DNA of 35,523 nt from Mammaliicoccus lentus (GCF_002902755.1 NZ_PPRS01000023.1:1-35523), one strand, 5' to 3'. Shown: positions 15,454-23,850, numbered from the stretch's first letter. Made by a program: numbers and translations. The notes: a model not told the origin generated them from the sequence alone.

Positions 15454-17079
15454 ATGAATATTATAAATATATCGAAAGTTACGCAATCTTATATGGGAGA
15501 TATTATTTTTGACGATATAAAATATGATTTAAATGATGGTGATTGCGTAGGATTAGTTGGAAGAAATGGTGAAGGTAAGAGTACGCTGTTAAAATTGATG
15601 GCTGGTGTAGAAGCGCCGACAGAGGGGCAAATCAGCTGGCAGAAAAATTTATCAATAGGTTATTTAAATCAATTACCGAAATATCAAGACGATAAAAATA
15701 TATACGAATGTTTGTCAGAAGTATTTGAAGAGTTGAATAATATTGCTGGGCGAATGAGTGATATAGAATTAAAAATGGCAAATAATCCAGACGATTTAAA
15801 TAAATTGTTAAAACAATATGGTCAATTACAAGAATTATATGAAGAACATGGTGGCTACGAGAAAGATGCACAAATCCGAAGAGTTAGCCATGGACTAAAG
15901 ATAAGTAACTTATTGGAGTCAACATGGAGTAAATTATCTGGTGGTGAGAGAACGAAAGTAGGCTTGGCACAAATTCTACTTAAACAACCTAAGTTGCTTC
16001 TATTAGATGAACCTACAAATCATTTGGATATCTCAGCAATAGATTGGTTAACAGATTTTATTAAACAATACTCTGGAGCAATTGTAATTGTCTCTCATGA
16101 TAGATACTTTTTAGATGAAACAGTCAATCAAATTATAGAAATTGATCAAGGAACGCTTCATATCTACAACGGAAATTATAGTTACTTCGTTAAAGAAAAA
16201 GAAGCTCGTATAATTAGAGAATTTGAAGCTTATCAGACTCAACAAAAGCGGATTAAAAAAATGGAAGAATCTATTAAGCAATTGAGATTATGGGCGAGCC
16301 AAGCGAAGCCACCAAATGCAGCGATGTATAAACGAGCGAAAAGTATGGAAAAAGCATTGGACAGAATAAAAAGAGTTGAAAAGCCTATATTAGAAAATAA
16401 AAAAATGAATGTGAATTTATCTGAAGGGCAACGTGTTTCAAACGATGTTGTTGAATTTGTTAATATATCAAAAATGTATGATGATATTTTATTTGAGAAT
16501 ATTAACCTATTAATAAGAAGAAAAGAGCACGTAGCTATTATTGGTGATAATGGTACAGGTAAAAGTACAATCTTAAAATTAATATTAGGAAACGAAGAAC
16601 AATATGAAGGTAAAATAAAGCTTGCACCTAATTTAAGAATTGGTTACTTATCACAACATACTTTTGAAAACTTAAATTCTGAAACAGTTATCGAAGTATT
16701 TAGGGAAGTTGTGAATGTGACAGAAGGTCAAGCAAGACATATATTAGCACAGTTTTTATTTTATGGTGAAGATGTGTTTAAACCTATTAAATATCTTAGT
16801 GGTGGAGAAAAAATGAGATTAAGATGGGCGCAAATCGTTAATCAAAACTTTAATGTGCTCATATTAGATGAACCGACAAACCATTTAGATATAGACTCTA
16901 AAGAAACAATAGAAGATGCGTTAGAAAAATATAATGGAACGATTATAGCAGTTTCTCACGATAGGTACTTTTTGAATAAATTGTTTAATATAACGTACTT
17001 ATTGAAAGAACAAATATTAACAAAATACGAAGGCAACTATGATTACGTAAAAGAAAAAATAAAGCAATATGAAATATAA
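15454..17079 (+). CDS. sal: ABC-F ribosomal protection protein, Sal/Vga/Msr-like
   Basis: A 541-residue cytoplasmic protein with two ATPase domains and no membrane segment. Walker A motifs are GRNGEGKST (36-44) and GDNGTGKST, signatures are KLSGGE and YLSGGE, and Walker B motifs are LLLLDEPTNHLD and LILDEPTNHLD. The domains are joined by a long basic linker (about 245-315, with RLWASQAKPPNAAMYKRAK). That long linker is the part that enters the ribosome in antibiotic-protection members, which displace lincosamides, pleuromutilins and streptogramin A. The length equals that reported for Sal(A), intrinsic to the S. sciuri group. I assign Sal from length, host and the drug-type leader, not from alignment. 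The ATG at 15454 follows GGAGGAAG; an upstream TTG at 15439 overlaps the ribosome site and is rejected. Confidence 0.75.
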   Translation: MNIINISKVTQSYMGDIIFDDIKYDLNDGDCVGLVGRNGEGKSTLLKLMAGVEAPTEGQISWQKNLSIGYLNQLPKYQDDKNIYECLSEVFEELNNIAGRMSDIELKMANNPDDLNKLLKQYGQLQELYEEHGGYEKDAQIRRVSHGLKISNLLESTWSKLSGGERTKVGLAQILLKQPKLLLLDEPTNHLDISAIDWLTDFIKQYSGAIVIVSHDRYFLDETVNQIIEIDQGTLHIYNGNYSYFVKEKEARIIREFEAYQTQQKRIKKMEESIKQLRLWASQAKPPNAAMYKRAKSMEKALDRIKRVEKPILENKKMNVNLSEGQRVSNDVVEFVNISKMYDDILFENINLLIRRKEHVAIIGDNGTGKSTILKLILGNEEQYEGKIKLAPNLRIGYLSQHTFENLNSETVIEVFREVVNVTEGQARHILAQFLFYGEDVFKPIKYLSGGEKMRLRWAQIVNQNFNVLILDEPTNHLDIDSKETIEDALEKYNGTIIAVSHDRYFLNKLFNITYLLKEQILTKYEGNYDYVKEKIKQYEI

Positions 17080-17081
17080 AG

Positions 17082-17132
17082 AAAAGACGTTGACGACCTA
17101 ACTGAATCAGTTCTGGTTGTTAACGTCTTTTT
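17082..17132. terminator. Terminator after the ABC-F gene
   Basis: AAAAGACGTT pairs with AACGTCTTTT, with inner pairing ACTGA/TCAGT, followed by T residues. It lies between two convergent genes and may work for both. Confidence 0.8.
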
Positions 17133-17178
17133 AGTATGAAAAATTAGTGGGTTTAAGGTAATCCAATTAAAAGAAAGA

Positions 17179-18384
17179 TTAACTGGATTTAAATCTTTCA
17201 ATTGCTGTTTCTAATATTATATCTTTGTGCAGTTCTTCAGGAGTCCATGGAATATAATAATCTACTTCTACACCTTTGTTGGACATACCTTTATTCACAT
17301 CTACTGCACCATCCTTAGAATGTGGAACCATTAATTGATAGTCGTTATTAATATCGACTATCATCACATTACTATAGTCATTCATACCTTTTGTAGGTCT
17401 ACCAATTATTTCAGCATTTTTAAAATCTTTAAGCCTTAATACAAAACCTTCACCTGAACTAGCACATTCAAAGTCGCATAATATTTTTAATGAAGGTAAG
17501 TCATCACGTAATCCATGTATATAATCGTTGTCATTATGAATATTAATATTTACTAAGCCTTTGTCGTAGTAATCTGTAAATAAGTTTAAAAATTGATTAA
17601 ATTCATCATTATCTTTTAATGATGGTTGTTGTTCTAACATTTTATTTAATTCAAATAATCTATTGTCACAATATGATTTAGTAAATCTATGGTAATAAGG
17701 ATAATCATACTGAGTGGAGATGTTATTATTTGTTAATAATGGCAATAATGCAAATTGAGCAAAATCAGAGCCACCTCTATTACCTCTTAAATCTATTATG
17801 ATATTATTAGAATCTAATATGACTTGTTTATGTGAGTTTATAAGATTCGTTATTGTATATGTATCCATAAAATCTGTGAGTCTTATATATAAGTAATTCC
17901 TACTTTTTTCTATAGTATAGTAAGATTCAAAAAAATTAATACGTTCTTCAGAAAGAATATTAATTTCTTTAGAATTATGTTTAATGTATTTATACTTTTT
18001 TAAAACATCAGTCCATTCCATCCTCTCAGGATTATCAGACTTTAACAGATCAGAATTAGAGAATAAAATTTCTTTTATGCTTAAGTCTCCAATACGCTCA
18101 ATAATAGCACCCTTTTTTAAATCACTATTTTTAGATTCAATAACATATAGTTTATCTTCGTATAGTTGAACACGAATATTTGGATACGGTCCTTTTTTAT
18201 CGATAATTTTCAAATGAGGATCATAAAATTCATTTAAATAAGAAGTCATTGAAAAATAAAAATCTTCGTTATCTTTAAAGGAAGAAAAAATAGGGAAGTT
18301 TTGAATAAGTTTAGTTTTGTCTAAATAACCAGCATATTCATTCAAAAGTTGATTTTTAATTGTTGTCATTTCTTGATTGTACAT
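17179..18384 (-). CDS. S41-family peptidase-like protein, apparently cytoplasmic
   Basis: A 401-residue protein whose C-terminal half has the tail-specific protease/tricorn core: NIIIDLRGNRGGSDFAQF (about 198-215), CDFECASSGEGF with a candidate nucleophile Ser, and IGRPTKGMNDYSN with the Lys-Gly pair. The Ser-Lys arrangement is as in S41 proteases. The N-terminal half is mixed and hydrophilic, without a recognisable PDZ motif. No signal peptide or membrane segment is seen, so it is probably intracellular, unlike CtpA. The substrate is unknown. The ATG follows GAGG. It is convergent with the ABC-F gene and divergent from padR. Confidence 0.75.
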   Translation of the reverse strand: MYNQEMTTIKNQLLNEYAGYLDKTKLIQNFPIFSSFKDNEDFYFSMTSYLNEFYDPHLKIIDKKGPYPNIRVQLYEDKLYVIESKNSDLKKGAIIERIGDLSIKEILFSNSDLLKSDNPERMEWTDVLKKYKYIKHNSKEINILSEERINFFESYYTIEKSRNYLYIRLTDFMDTYTITNLINSHKQVILDSNNIIIDLRGNRGGSDFAQFALLPLLTNNNISTQYDYPYYHRFTKSYCDNRLFELNKMLEQQPSLKDNDEFNQFLNLFTDYYDKGLVNINIHNDNDYIHGLRDDLPSLKILCDFECASSGEGFVLRLKDFKNAEIIGRPTKGMNDYSNVMIVDINNDYQLMVPHSKDGAVDVNKGMSNKGVEVDYYIPWTPEELHKDIILETAIERFKSS

Positions 18385-18550
18385 ATAGAAAACCTCATCT
18401 CATAGATATAAACTTCATAACAGTTTATAAAGTAGTTGGTTCAATTATACCAAAATATTATCTTATTACATCTGTTTATAGCTATATCAGCTAGTTATTG
18501 ATGTTTTTGTTAAGTGCAATTATAAAAATCCAATTATTTTAATCAAATTA

Positions 18551-18580
18551 CGATATATCGGTTAATATAACGATATATCG
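18551..18580. promoter_or_regulatory. Double palindromic operator before padR
   Basis: The 10-bp palindrome CGATATATCG occurs twice, at 18551-18560 and 18571-18580. Centre-to-centre spacing is 20 bp, about two helix turns, so both would face the same side of the DNA. It ends about 20 bases before the padR start and is the probable autoregulatory site. Confidence 0.7.
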
Positions 18581-18600
18581 AAAAGGGAAAGGTGATAATA

Positions 18601-19176
18601 ATGTTCAACAGACAATTTCACAGTAGAAGACTTGCAATGATGCAACATGATGACGGAGGTTTCTCTCGTGGCTTTGATGGTTTTGAAAAAATGTTCGCTG
18701 CTGCAAGAGGTAATGAAAGATTTTTCAAAAAAGGCAATTTACAGTTCATTATATTAAATCTGTTATTAGAAGAACCGAAACATGGCTACCAAATTATTAA
18801 GGACCTCGAAGCGAAATTTAAAGGCTTCTATTCGGCGAGTCCTGGCAGTGTTTATCCGATTTTACAAATGTTAGAAGATCGTGAGTTTGTGTCAATTTCT
18901 AAAGATGGCAAGAAAAAAGTTTATACGATTACTGATGAAGGAAAGCAGTTTTTAGAAGAGAACGGAAACAATGATGAATTTACAAAACGTATGGAACAAT
19001 TCCAAAGTATGGATATGGGAAAAATGAAAGAATCTAGAAGTGAATTACAAGAACTTTTCAAATCATTTATGTTGGCAGGTAAAATCTCAATGCAAGATGA
19101 TAAAAAATATGAACAGTTTCAACAATTAATTAAGGAAACTAAAGAAAAACTTCAACAATTCAGGGAAGAAAAATAA
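18601..19176 (+). CDS. PadR-family transcriptional regulator
   Basis: A 191-residue regulator. Residues about 43-120 are the PadR winged helix: LQFIILNLLLEEPKHGYQI, GSVYPILQMLEDREFV, then a wing with KKVYTITDEGKQF. A C-terminal charged helical region (about 125-191) is the usual dimer-forming part. The N-terminal 40 residues are Gly/Phe/Arg-rich and not part of the fold. PadR proteins commonly repress drug- or phenolic-responsive operons and bind the inducer directly. The ATG at 18601 is 6 bases after AAAGGTG. The next gene, a TetX-like monooxygenase, begins 24 bases after the stop, so the two form an operon. Confidence 0.9.
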   Translation: MFNRQFHSRRLAMMQHDDGGFSRGFDGFEKMFAAARGNERFFKKGNLQFIILNLLLEEPKHGYQIIKDLEAKFKGFYSASPGSVYPILQMLEDREFVSISKDGKKKVYTITDEGKQFLEENGNNDEFTKRMEQFQSMDMGKMKESRSELQELFKSFMLAGKISMQDDKKYEQFQQLIKETKEKLQQFREEK

Positions 19177-19200
19177 AACTTGAAAGAAGAATGACTAATA

Positions 19201-20334
19201 ATGAAGAAACAAGATTTAAAACATATAGCAATTGTAGGTGGTGGTCCAGGTGGATTAATGCTAGGGCTACTATTACAGCGGCAAGGTTTCTCTTTCACTA
19301 TTTACGAACGTGGCTATCAAAATATGCATAGTGACGGAGGTGGTTCACTAGATATTCATGATGACAGTGGACAGTTACCTTTGAAAGAGGCTGGTATTTT
19401 CGAGAATTTTCGTAAGCACGCGCGTTACGAAGGTGAAGATACACGTATTGTAAATAAAGACGGAGAAATTTTATACGATGAAGATGCAGAAGGTGAGGGT
19501 AATAGGCCTGAAATCGATCGTGGGAAATTATGTGATATTATAATGGAACAAATTCATCCGGAAAATATTAAATATGGTTTTAAGTTTGAAAAGCTGATAC
19601 AGCGAGATAATGGGGAAGTTGAGCTAGTATTTGAAAATGGTACAACTGTTATGACAGATTTAGTAATTGGTGCAGATGGTGCATTTTCTCAGATACGCTC
19701 TCATTTAACAAATGCTAAACCTGAGTATACTGGTATTTCTATGATTGATATGAATTCTGATGAGAATGAACACCCAGATCTTCTTAAGTTCAATAAAAAT
19801 GGTAAGCTAATTGGCTTAGGTGGCGATCAAGCTATATTAGGTCAACGTAATGGAGACGGACGTATAATGGCATACATCAGCTTCAAAACCAAATATGAAA
19901 AACTTGATGAATATCGTAATCTTTCATTGGACACATTAAAAGAAAGATTGTTAGCTGAATATAGTGACTGGGATTCAGAGCTTAAAAATTATATTGCATA
20001 TAGTTATGATGATATTAAATTCTGTAGAATTTATAAACTTCCTATTGGTTTAACTTGGGCAACACAACCAAATATTACAATCATTGGTGATGCTGCGCAT
20101 CTTATGAGTCCATCCGCTGGTGAAGGTGTAAATATGGCTTTGTATGATGCTTACCTTTTAGCAGAAACATTTAAAAACTTTAATAATCTTACTGAAGTAT
20201 TAAAAGTTTATGAACAACAAATGTTCGAAATTACAAAAATTCATGCGAAAGAGTCACAAGATAACTTAGAAATATTTTTCTCGGAAAATGGTGCGGAAAA
20301 AATGACACAATTCTTTTTAGATGTGGAAAAATAA
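19201..20334 (+). CDS. TetX-like FAD-dependent monooxygenase
   Basis: A 377-residue class A flavoprotein hydroxylase. The dinucleotide fold IAIVGGGPGGLMLG lies at about 9-22, the DG-type motif LVIGADGAFSQIRSHL near 155-170, and TIIGDAAHLMSPSAGEGVN (the FAD ribityl-binding GD motif) near 295-313. Several stretches parallel TetX: GGGSLDIHDDSGQ, RPEIDRGKLCDI, SDWDSELK and VYEQQMFEI. TetX itself oxidises tetracyclines, but many homologues act on other aromatic compounds. Resistance is therefore a hypothesis only. The PadR gene upstream suggests small-molecule induction. The ATG has a weak ribosome site (GAAAGAAG). Confidence 0.85.
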   Translation: MKKQDLKHIAIVGGGPGGLMLGLLLQRQGFSFTIYERGYQNMHSDGGGSLDIHDDSGQLPLKEAGIFENFRKHARYEGEDTRIVNKDGEILYDEDAEGEGNRPEIDRGKLCDIIMEQIHPENIKYGFKFEKLIQRDNGEVELVFENGTTVMTDLVIGADGAFSQIRSHLTNAKPEYTGISMIDMNSDENEHPDLLKFNKNGKLIGLGGDQAILGQRNGDGRIMAYISFKTKYEKLDEYRNLSLDTLKERLLAEYSDWDSELKNYIAYSYDDIKFCRIYKLPIGLTWATQPNITIIGDAAHLMSPSAGEGVNMALYDAYLLAETFKNFNNLTEVLKVYEQQMFEITKIHAKESQDNLEIFFSENGAEKMTQFFLDVEK

Positions 20335-20352
20335 TTTTTATAAACTAGAAAG

Positions 20353-20404
20353 AAGTGGAACAGAAACCTTATTAGAAAAAATAAGATTTCTGTTCCACTT
20401 TTTT
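20353..20404. terminator. Terminator with staphylococcal GGAACAGAAA palindrome
   Basis: AAGTGGAACAGAAA pairs with TTTCTGTTCCACTT, followed by a T run. It separates the TetX-like gene from the convergent RpiR gene. Confidence 0.85.
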
Positions 20405-20417
20405 CGTATTCTCATAT

Positions 20418-21293
20418 TCATTCTTCTTCTCTCATTACTTTATTTGAACTTTTTCTACTATCATAATATTTAGATATATTTACTTTGAACTCAATATTAT
20501 CTTTGTATGCTTCTGAAAAGATACAACTGTAAAAGATGTCTAATAGGAAAGTAATAGAGTTATTTAATGTGAAGTTACCAATTTTCGAATATAGTTTTTC
20601 TCGTGTTGTTATTCTGAATAGATAGTCGGATTGTTTGACCAATGTATTATCGCCTATACTTGTTAGCGATATGATAATTGCTTTCTTTTTTCTTATCATT
20701 GGTAACAGTTTAAGAATATTTGTAGTTTCACCTGTGTAAGAAATGATAATAACGCAAGTATCTTCCGAACAGGTTGATGCTTCGTAACCTTGGTCAAAGG
20801 TGCATAGCGTAACTTTTTTACCGATTCTCATCATATGAGATTTGAAAGCATAACAAAGTTGAAGGTTATTTTCTAATGAAAATATCTTAATTTCTGATGC
20901 TGTATTTAAATATTCAACTGCTTTTTTTAATGCATTATAGTCGATTAACGACAACGTGTCTTCTATTGTCATTTCATTTAAAGTGGCTAACTTGTTTGAA
21001 ATTGTCATGAAGTTATCTGTTTCATCAAATGGAAAGTTAGCATCGACATTGTGAAAATTATTATTTAAGTAATACATTTCTTTAACAAAAGCTTCTTTTA
21101 AATCAACCCAACCTGAATATCCTAGTTTCTTAGCAATTCTCGTTAATATGGAAGGGTGAGTATAGGCTTCTTCTGCAATTTGCTTTGCTGTTTGATCTTG
21201 TATTTCATCCCAATTTTTAAATATGTAACTAATAACTGTTCTTTCGGAAATAGAAAAACGTTTTTGTTCTTTCATTTTCTCGCTTAATAGCAT
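20418..21293 (-). CDS. RpiR-family transcriptional regulator (HTH plus SIS domain)
   Basis: A 291-residue sugar-phosphate-responsive regulator. The N-terminal HTH_6 domain (about 10-75) includes FSISERTVISYIFKNWDEI and TAKQIAEEAYTHPSILTRIAKKLGY. The C-terminal SIS domain (about 110-240) includes VIIISYTGETTNILKLL, a sugar-phosphate-binding loop. The ATG at 21293 follows GGTGAT; a longer reading from 21332 has no ribosome site and runs through the operator. It is divergent from the GH4 gene with a palindrome between them. By analogy it senses a phosphorylated disaccharide and controls that gene. Confidence 0.85.
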   Translation of the reverse strand: MLLSEKMKEQKRFSISERTVISYIFKNWDEIQDQTAKQIAEEAYTHPSILTRIAKKLGYSGWVDLKEAFVKEMYYLNNNFHNVDANFPFDETDNFMTISNKLATLNEMTIEDTLSLIDYNALKKAVEYLNTASEIKIFSLENNLQLCYAFKSHMMRIGKKVTLCTFDQGYEASTCSEDTCVIIISYTGETTNILKLLPMIRKKKAIIISLTSIGDNTLVKQSDYLFRITTREKLYSKIGNFTLNNSITFLLDIFYSCIFSEAYKDNIEFKVNISKYYDSRKSSNKVMREEE

Positions 21294-21317
21294 ATTTATC
21301 ACCAAATTAATTATAGC

Positions 21318-21340
21318 TTTTGTAAACAACATTTACAAAA
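21318..21340. promoter_or_regulatory. Palindromic operator in the rpiR/GH4 divergent region
   Basis: The arms TTTTGTAAA (21318-21326) and TTTACAAAA (21332-21340) form a perfect 9-bp inverted repeat around CAACA. It lies just upstream of the RpiR start and 105 bases from the GH4 start. Confidence 0.6.
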
Positions 21341-21445
21341 ATAATTAAAAATTCTTAAAATATTGTAAATCATAAAGTTGATTCGTGCTAAGGCCTTGTA
21401 CATTTTTAAAAGGAATCTATTATTGAGGTAAAGGGGGATTTTCCA

Positions 21446-22846
21446 ATGGTTAAAGGTGTAAAAATTGTAACAATAGGTGGAGGAAGTAGTTATACTCCAG
21501 AATTGATGGAAGGTTTTATTAAAAGGTACGAAGAGCTTCCAATAAGAGAAATTTGGCTAGTAGATATAGAATCAGGTAAAGAAAAATTAGAAATTGTAGG
21601 TAAAATGGCTCAAAGAATGTGGGATGCATCTCCTTACGATGTTAAAGTTCATTTAACAGTCGACCGTAAAGAAGCTTTGAAAGATGCTGATTTTGTAACG
21701 ACACAATTTAGAGTGGGTGGATTAGACGCTCGTGTGAAAGATGAAAGAATACCATTATCTTACGGCATGGTAGGTCAAGAAACGAATGGTGCTGGTGGTA
21801 TTTTTAAAGCATTCCGTACAATTCCAATTATTTTAGATGTTGTAGAGGACATGAAAACACTTTGTCCTAATGCATGGTTAATTAATTTTGCGAACCCAAG
21901 CGGTATGGTAACTGACTCAATTATTCGTTACGGTGGCTGGGAAAAAGTTATTGGCTTATGTAACGTTCCAGTAGGTGCTATGATGGCTGAACCTGAATTA
22001 TTAGGAAAAGATATAAATGAACTAATTTATTCGTTTGCCGGTTTAAATCATTTTCATTGGCACCGCGTAAAAGATACTAAAGGTGTTGATGTAACTTCTG
22101 AAATTATTGATAAAATGTTTAGTAATGATTCAGGAATTCCAGCAAATATTCATGATATACCATTCTTCAAAGAGCAACTTAAACAAATGAATATGATTCC
22201 TTGTGGGTACCATCGCTACTATTATAGAACTGAAGAAATGCTTGAGAATATGCTAGAAGAATACAATGATGAGAATGTAGGAACGCGAGCACAGCAAGTT
22301 AAAAAGAGTGAAAAAGAATTATTCGAATTATATAAAGATGTTAACTTAGATCACAAACCAGAACAGTTAGAACAACGTGGTGGCGCTTATTATTCAGAAG
22401 CAGCGTGTGAAACGATTGCATCTATCTATGCTAATAAAAATACACATATTGTTGTTTCTACTAAAAACCAAGGATCTGTACCAGATTTATCACCAGAAGA
22501 CGTGGTAGAAGTTTCAGCTTATATTGGAGCAGAAGGTGCACGTCCTATAGCATTTGGAACATTCAAACCAGCAGAAAAAGGTTGGTTACAGTTAATGAAG
22601 AATATGGAGTTAACTGTAGAAGAAGCGGCAGTAACAGGAGATTATGGCTTAGCGCTACAAGCATTTACTATAAATCCACTTATACCAAGTGGAGAAACAG
22701 CTAAGCGCGTTCTAGACGAACTATTAATAGCACATAAAGAGTACTTACCACAGTTTGACAATAAAATTACACAACTTTTAGAAGAAGGATGCACAATTAA
22801 AGATGAAGTTGTATTAGAATTAAATAACCAATCGTTACCTTTATAA
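21446..22846 (+). CDS. GH4-family 6-phospho-glycosidase (6-phospho-beta-glucosidase type)
   Basis: A 466-residue NAD+- and Mn2+-dependent glycosidase. KIVTIGGGSSYTPEL (about 6-20) is the NAD-binding start typical of LicH/CelF. FRVGGLDARVKDERIPL, NFANPSG, the cysteine segment GLCNVPVGA and GLNHFHWH (Cys and His metal ligands) follow in family order. These enzymes act in the cytoplasm on phosphorylated disaccharides imported by a PTS, through an oxidation-elimination route. Beta-glucosidase rather than alpha is my preference from the GGGSSYTPEL start. A strong AAAGGGGG ribosome site precedes the ATG. No PTS gene is adjacent, so the importer must lie elsewhere. RpiR is the likely controller. Confidence 0.88.
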   Translation: MVKGVKIVTIGGGSSYTPELMEGFIKRYEELPIREIWLVDIESGKEKLEIVGKMAQRMWDASPYDVKVHLTVDRKEALKDADFVTTQFRVGGLDARVKDERIPLSYGMVGQETNGAGGIFKAFRTIPIILDVVEDMKTLCPNAWLINFANPSGMVTDSIIRYGGWEKVIGLCNVPVGAMMAEPELLGKDINELIYSFAGLNHFHWHRVKDTKGVDVTSEIIDKMFSNDSGIPANIHDIPFFKEQLKQMNMIPCGYHRYYYRTEEMLENMLEEYNDENVGTRAQQVKKSEKELFELYKDVNLDHKPEQLEQRGGAYYSEAACETIASIYANKNTHIVVSTKNQGSVPDLSPEDVVEVSAYIGAEGARPIAFGTFKPAEKGWLQLMKNMELTVEEAAVTGDYGLALQAFTINPLIPSGETAKRVLDELLIAHKEYLPQFDNKITQLLEEGCTIKDEVVLELNNQSLPL

Positions 22847-22870
22847 AAATTAAATCTATTGAAATCTTAG

Positions 22871-22902
22871 CCCCCTCACTAATATAACTAGTGAGGGGGT
22901 TT
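22871..22902 (+). terminator. Terminator after the GH4 gene
   Basis: CCCCCTCACTA pairs perfectly with TAGTGAGGGGG, followed by TTT. Confidence 0.85.
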
Positions 22903-22916
22903 AAGTTTTAAAAAAT

Positions 22917-22933
22917 GTTCACAAAAAGTTCAC
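22917..22933 (+). promoter_or_regulatory. Direct repeat GTTCAC-N5-GTTCAC
   Basis: Two hexamers with an 11-bp period lie shortly before a possible promoter (TTACGA, 17 bases, TATACT) of the DUF2798 gene. One-turn direct repeats of this kind are typical of response-regulator sites. The binding protein is unknown. Confidence 0.35.
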
Positions 22934-22993
22934 TTACGAGCAAATTTTATTCTCTCTATACTATAAAGATATAAATAGAAAAGGATGATAAAA

Positions 22994-23479
22994 TTGCCAA
23001 CAACTAGAAAAGAAAATATACAATTCGGCTTGATAATGTGTTTTGGTATGGTATTAGTAATGAGTATATATAATCTTTATATTAATGGAACAATAGGGGA
23101 AATTACTTTTATAGAAGGCATATCTGATTTTGCAATAGGATTTGTTATTGCCTTTATATTAGATATGTTTATTGTAGGACCTAACGCTAAAAAGATAGCA
23201 TTTAAATTAACAGCAAATACAAACAAGAAAATCTATACAGTCTTAGCAATATCCATATGTATGGTATTAGGAATGGCATTTTTAATGTCTATTTACGGCT
23301 TAGTTTCTACTTACATTCATATTGGATATACTTCGAATTCAATGATTATAGACTATCTTTCGATATTTGGTAAAAATTTAATCGTAGCATTACCATTACA
23401 AATTATTGTTATGGGCCCACTAGTTCGTTATATATTTACTAGGTATATTCAAGTGAATAGAATGACTATGGAAAATTAA
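22994..23479 (+). CDS. DUF2798-type membrane protein
   Basis: A 161-residue protein with four hydrophobic segments in two similar halves: MCFGMVLVMSIYNL and ISICMVLGMAFLMSIYGL, each followed by a second segment containing VGP or MGP (FIVGPNAKKIA, IVMGPLVRYIF). This duplicated pattern is that of DUF2798, a family without known function. I prefer the TTG at 22994, placed 8 bases after AAGGA, because the ATG at 22985 abuts the ribosome site. No operon partner is present and a terminator follows. Confidence 0.75.
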   Translation: MPTTRKENIQFGLIMCFGMVLVMSIYNLYINGTIGEITFIEGISDFAIGFVIAFILDMFIVGPNAKKIAFKLTANTNKKIYTVLAISICMVLGMAFLMSIYGLVSTYIHIGYTSNSMIIDYLSIFGKNLIVALPLQIIVMGPLVRYIFTRYIQVNRMTMEN

Positions 23480-23482
23480 GAA

Positions 23483-23536
23483 GGAAGAGAGACAGAAATT
23501 TTATTAGGAAAATGAGATTTCTGTCGACTCCTTTTT
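23483..23536 (+). terminator. Terminator after the DUF2798 gene
   Basis: GACAGAAAT (23491-23499) pairs with ATTTCTGTC (23517-23525), followed by a T run at 23532-23536. It belongs to the same GACAGAAA palindrome family as 20353-20404 and 32535-32586. Confidence 0.65.
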
Positions 23537-23572
23537 GGCAAGAATATATAAAAGCTAGAGATTATACTTTTA

Positions 23573-23850
23573 TTGGATTAACTAAGCCAAGAATCCAATA
23601 AGAGCCATTTAGTTGGATTAACTAAGCCAATAATCCAATAAGAGCCATTTTATTGGATTAACTAAGCCAAAAATCCAATAAGAGCCAATTTAGTTGGATT
23701 AACTAAGCCGAAAATCCAATAAGAGCCATTTAGTTGGATTAACTAAGCCAAAAATCCAATAAGAGCCAATTTAGTTGGATTAACTAAGCCGAAAATCCAA
23801 TAAAAGCCATTTAGTTGGATTAACTAAGACAATAATCCAAATAGAGTACC
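23573..23850. repeat. Seven tandem 40/41-bp hairpin repeats
   Basis: Units start at 23573, 23613, 23653, 23694, 23734, 23775 and 23815, the last one partial. Each begins TTGGATTAACTAAGCC and reaches AATCCAA, so each carries a 7-bp inverted repeat (TTGGATT/AATCCAA) around a 12-base loop. Most end in AGAGCCATTTAG. Variation is limited to a few positions and a 1-base length change. There are no unique spacers, so it is a minisatellite and not a CRISPR array. Confidence 0.9.

Noticed and set aside
23573-23850. Possible CRISPR array
   Set aside because: The whole 40-bp unit repeats, including the part that would be the spacer, and no cas genes are near.
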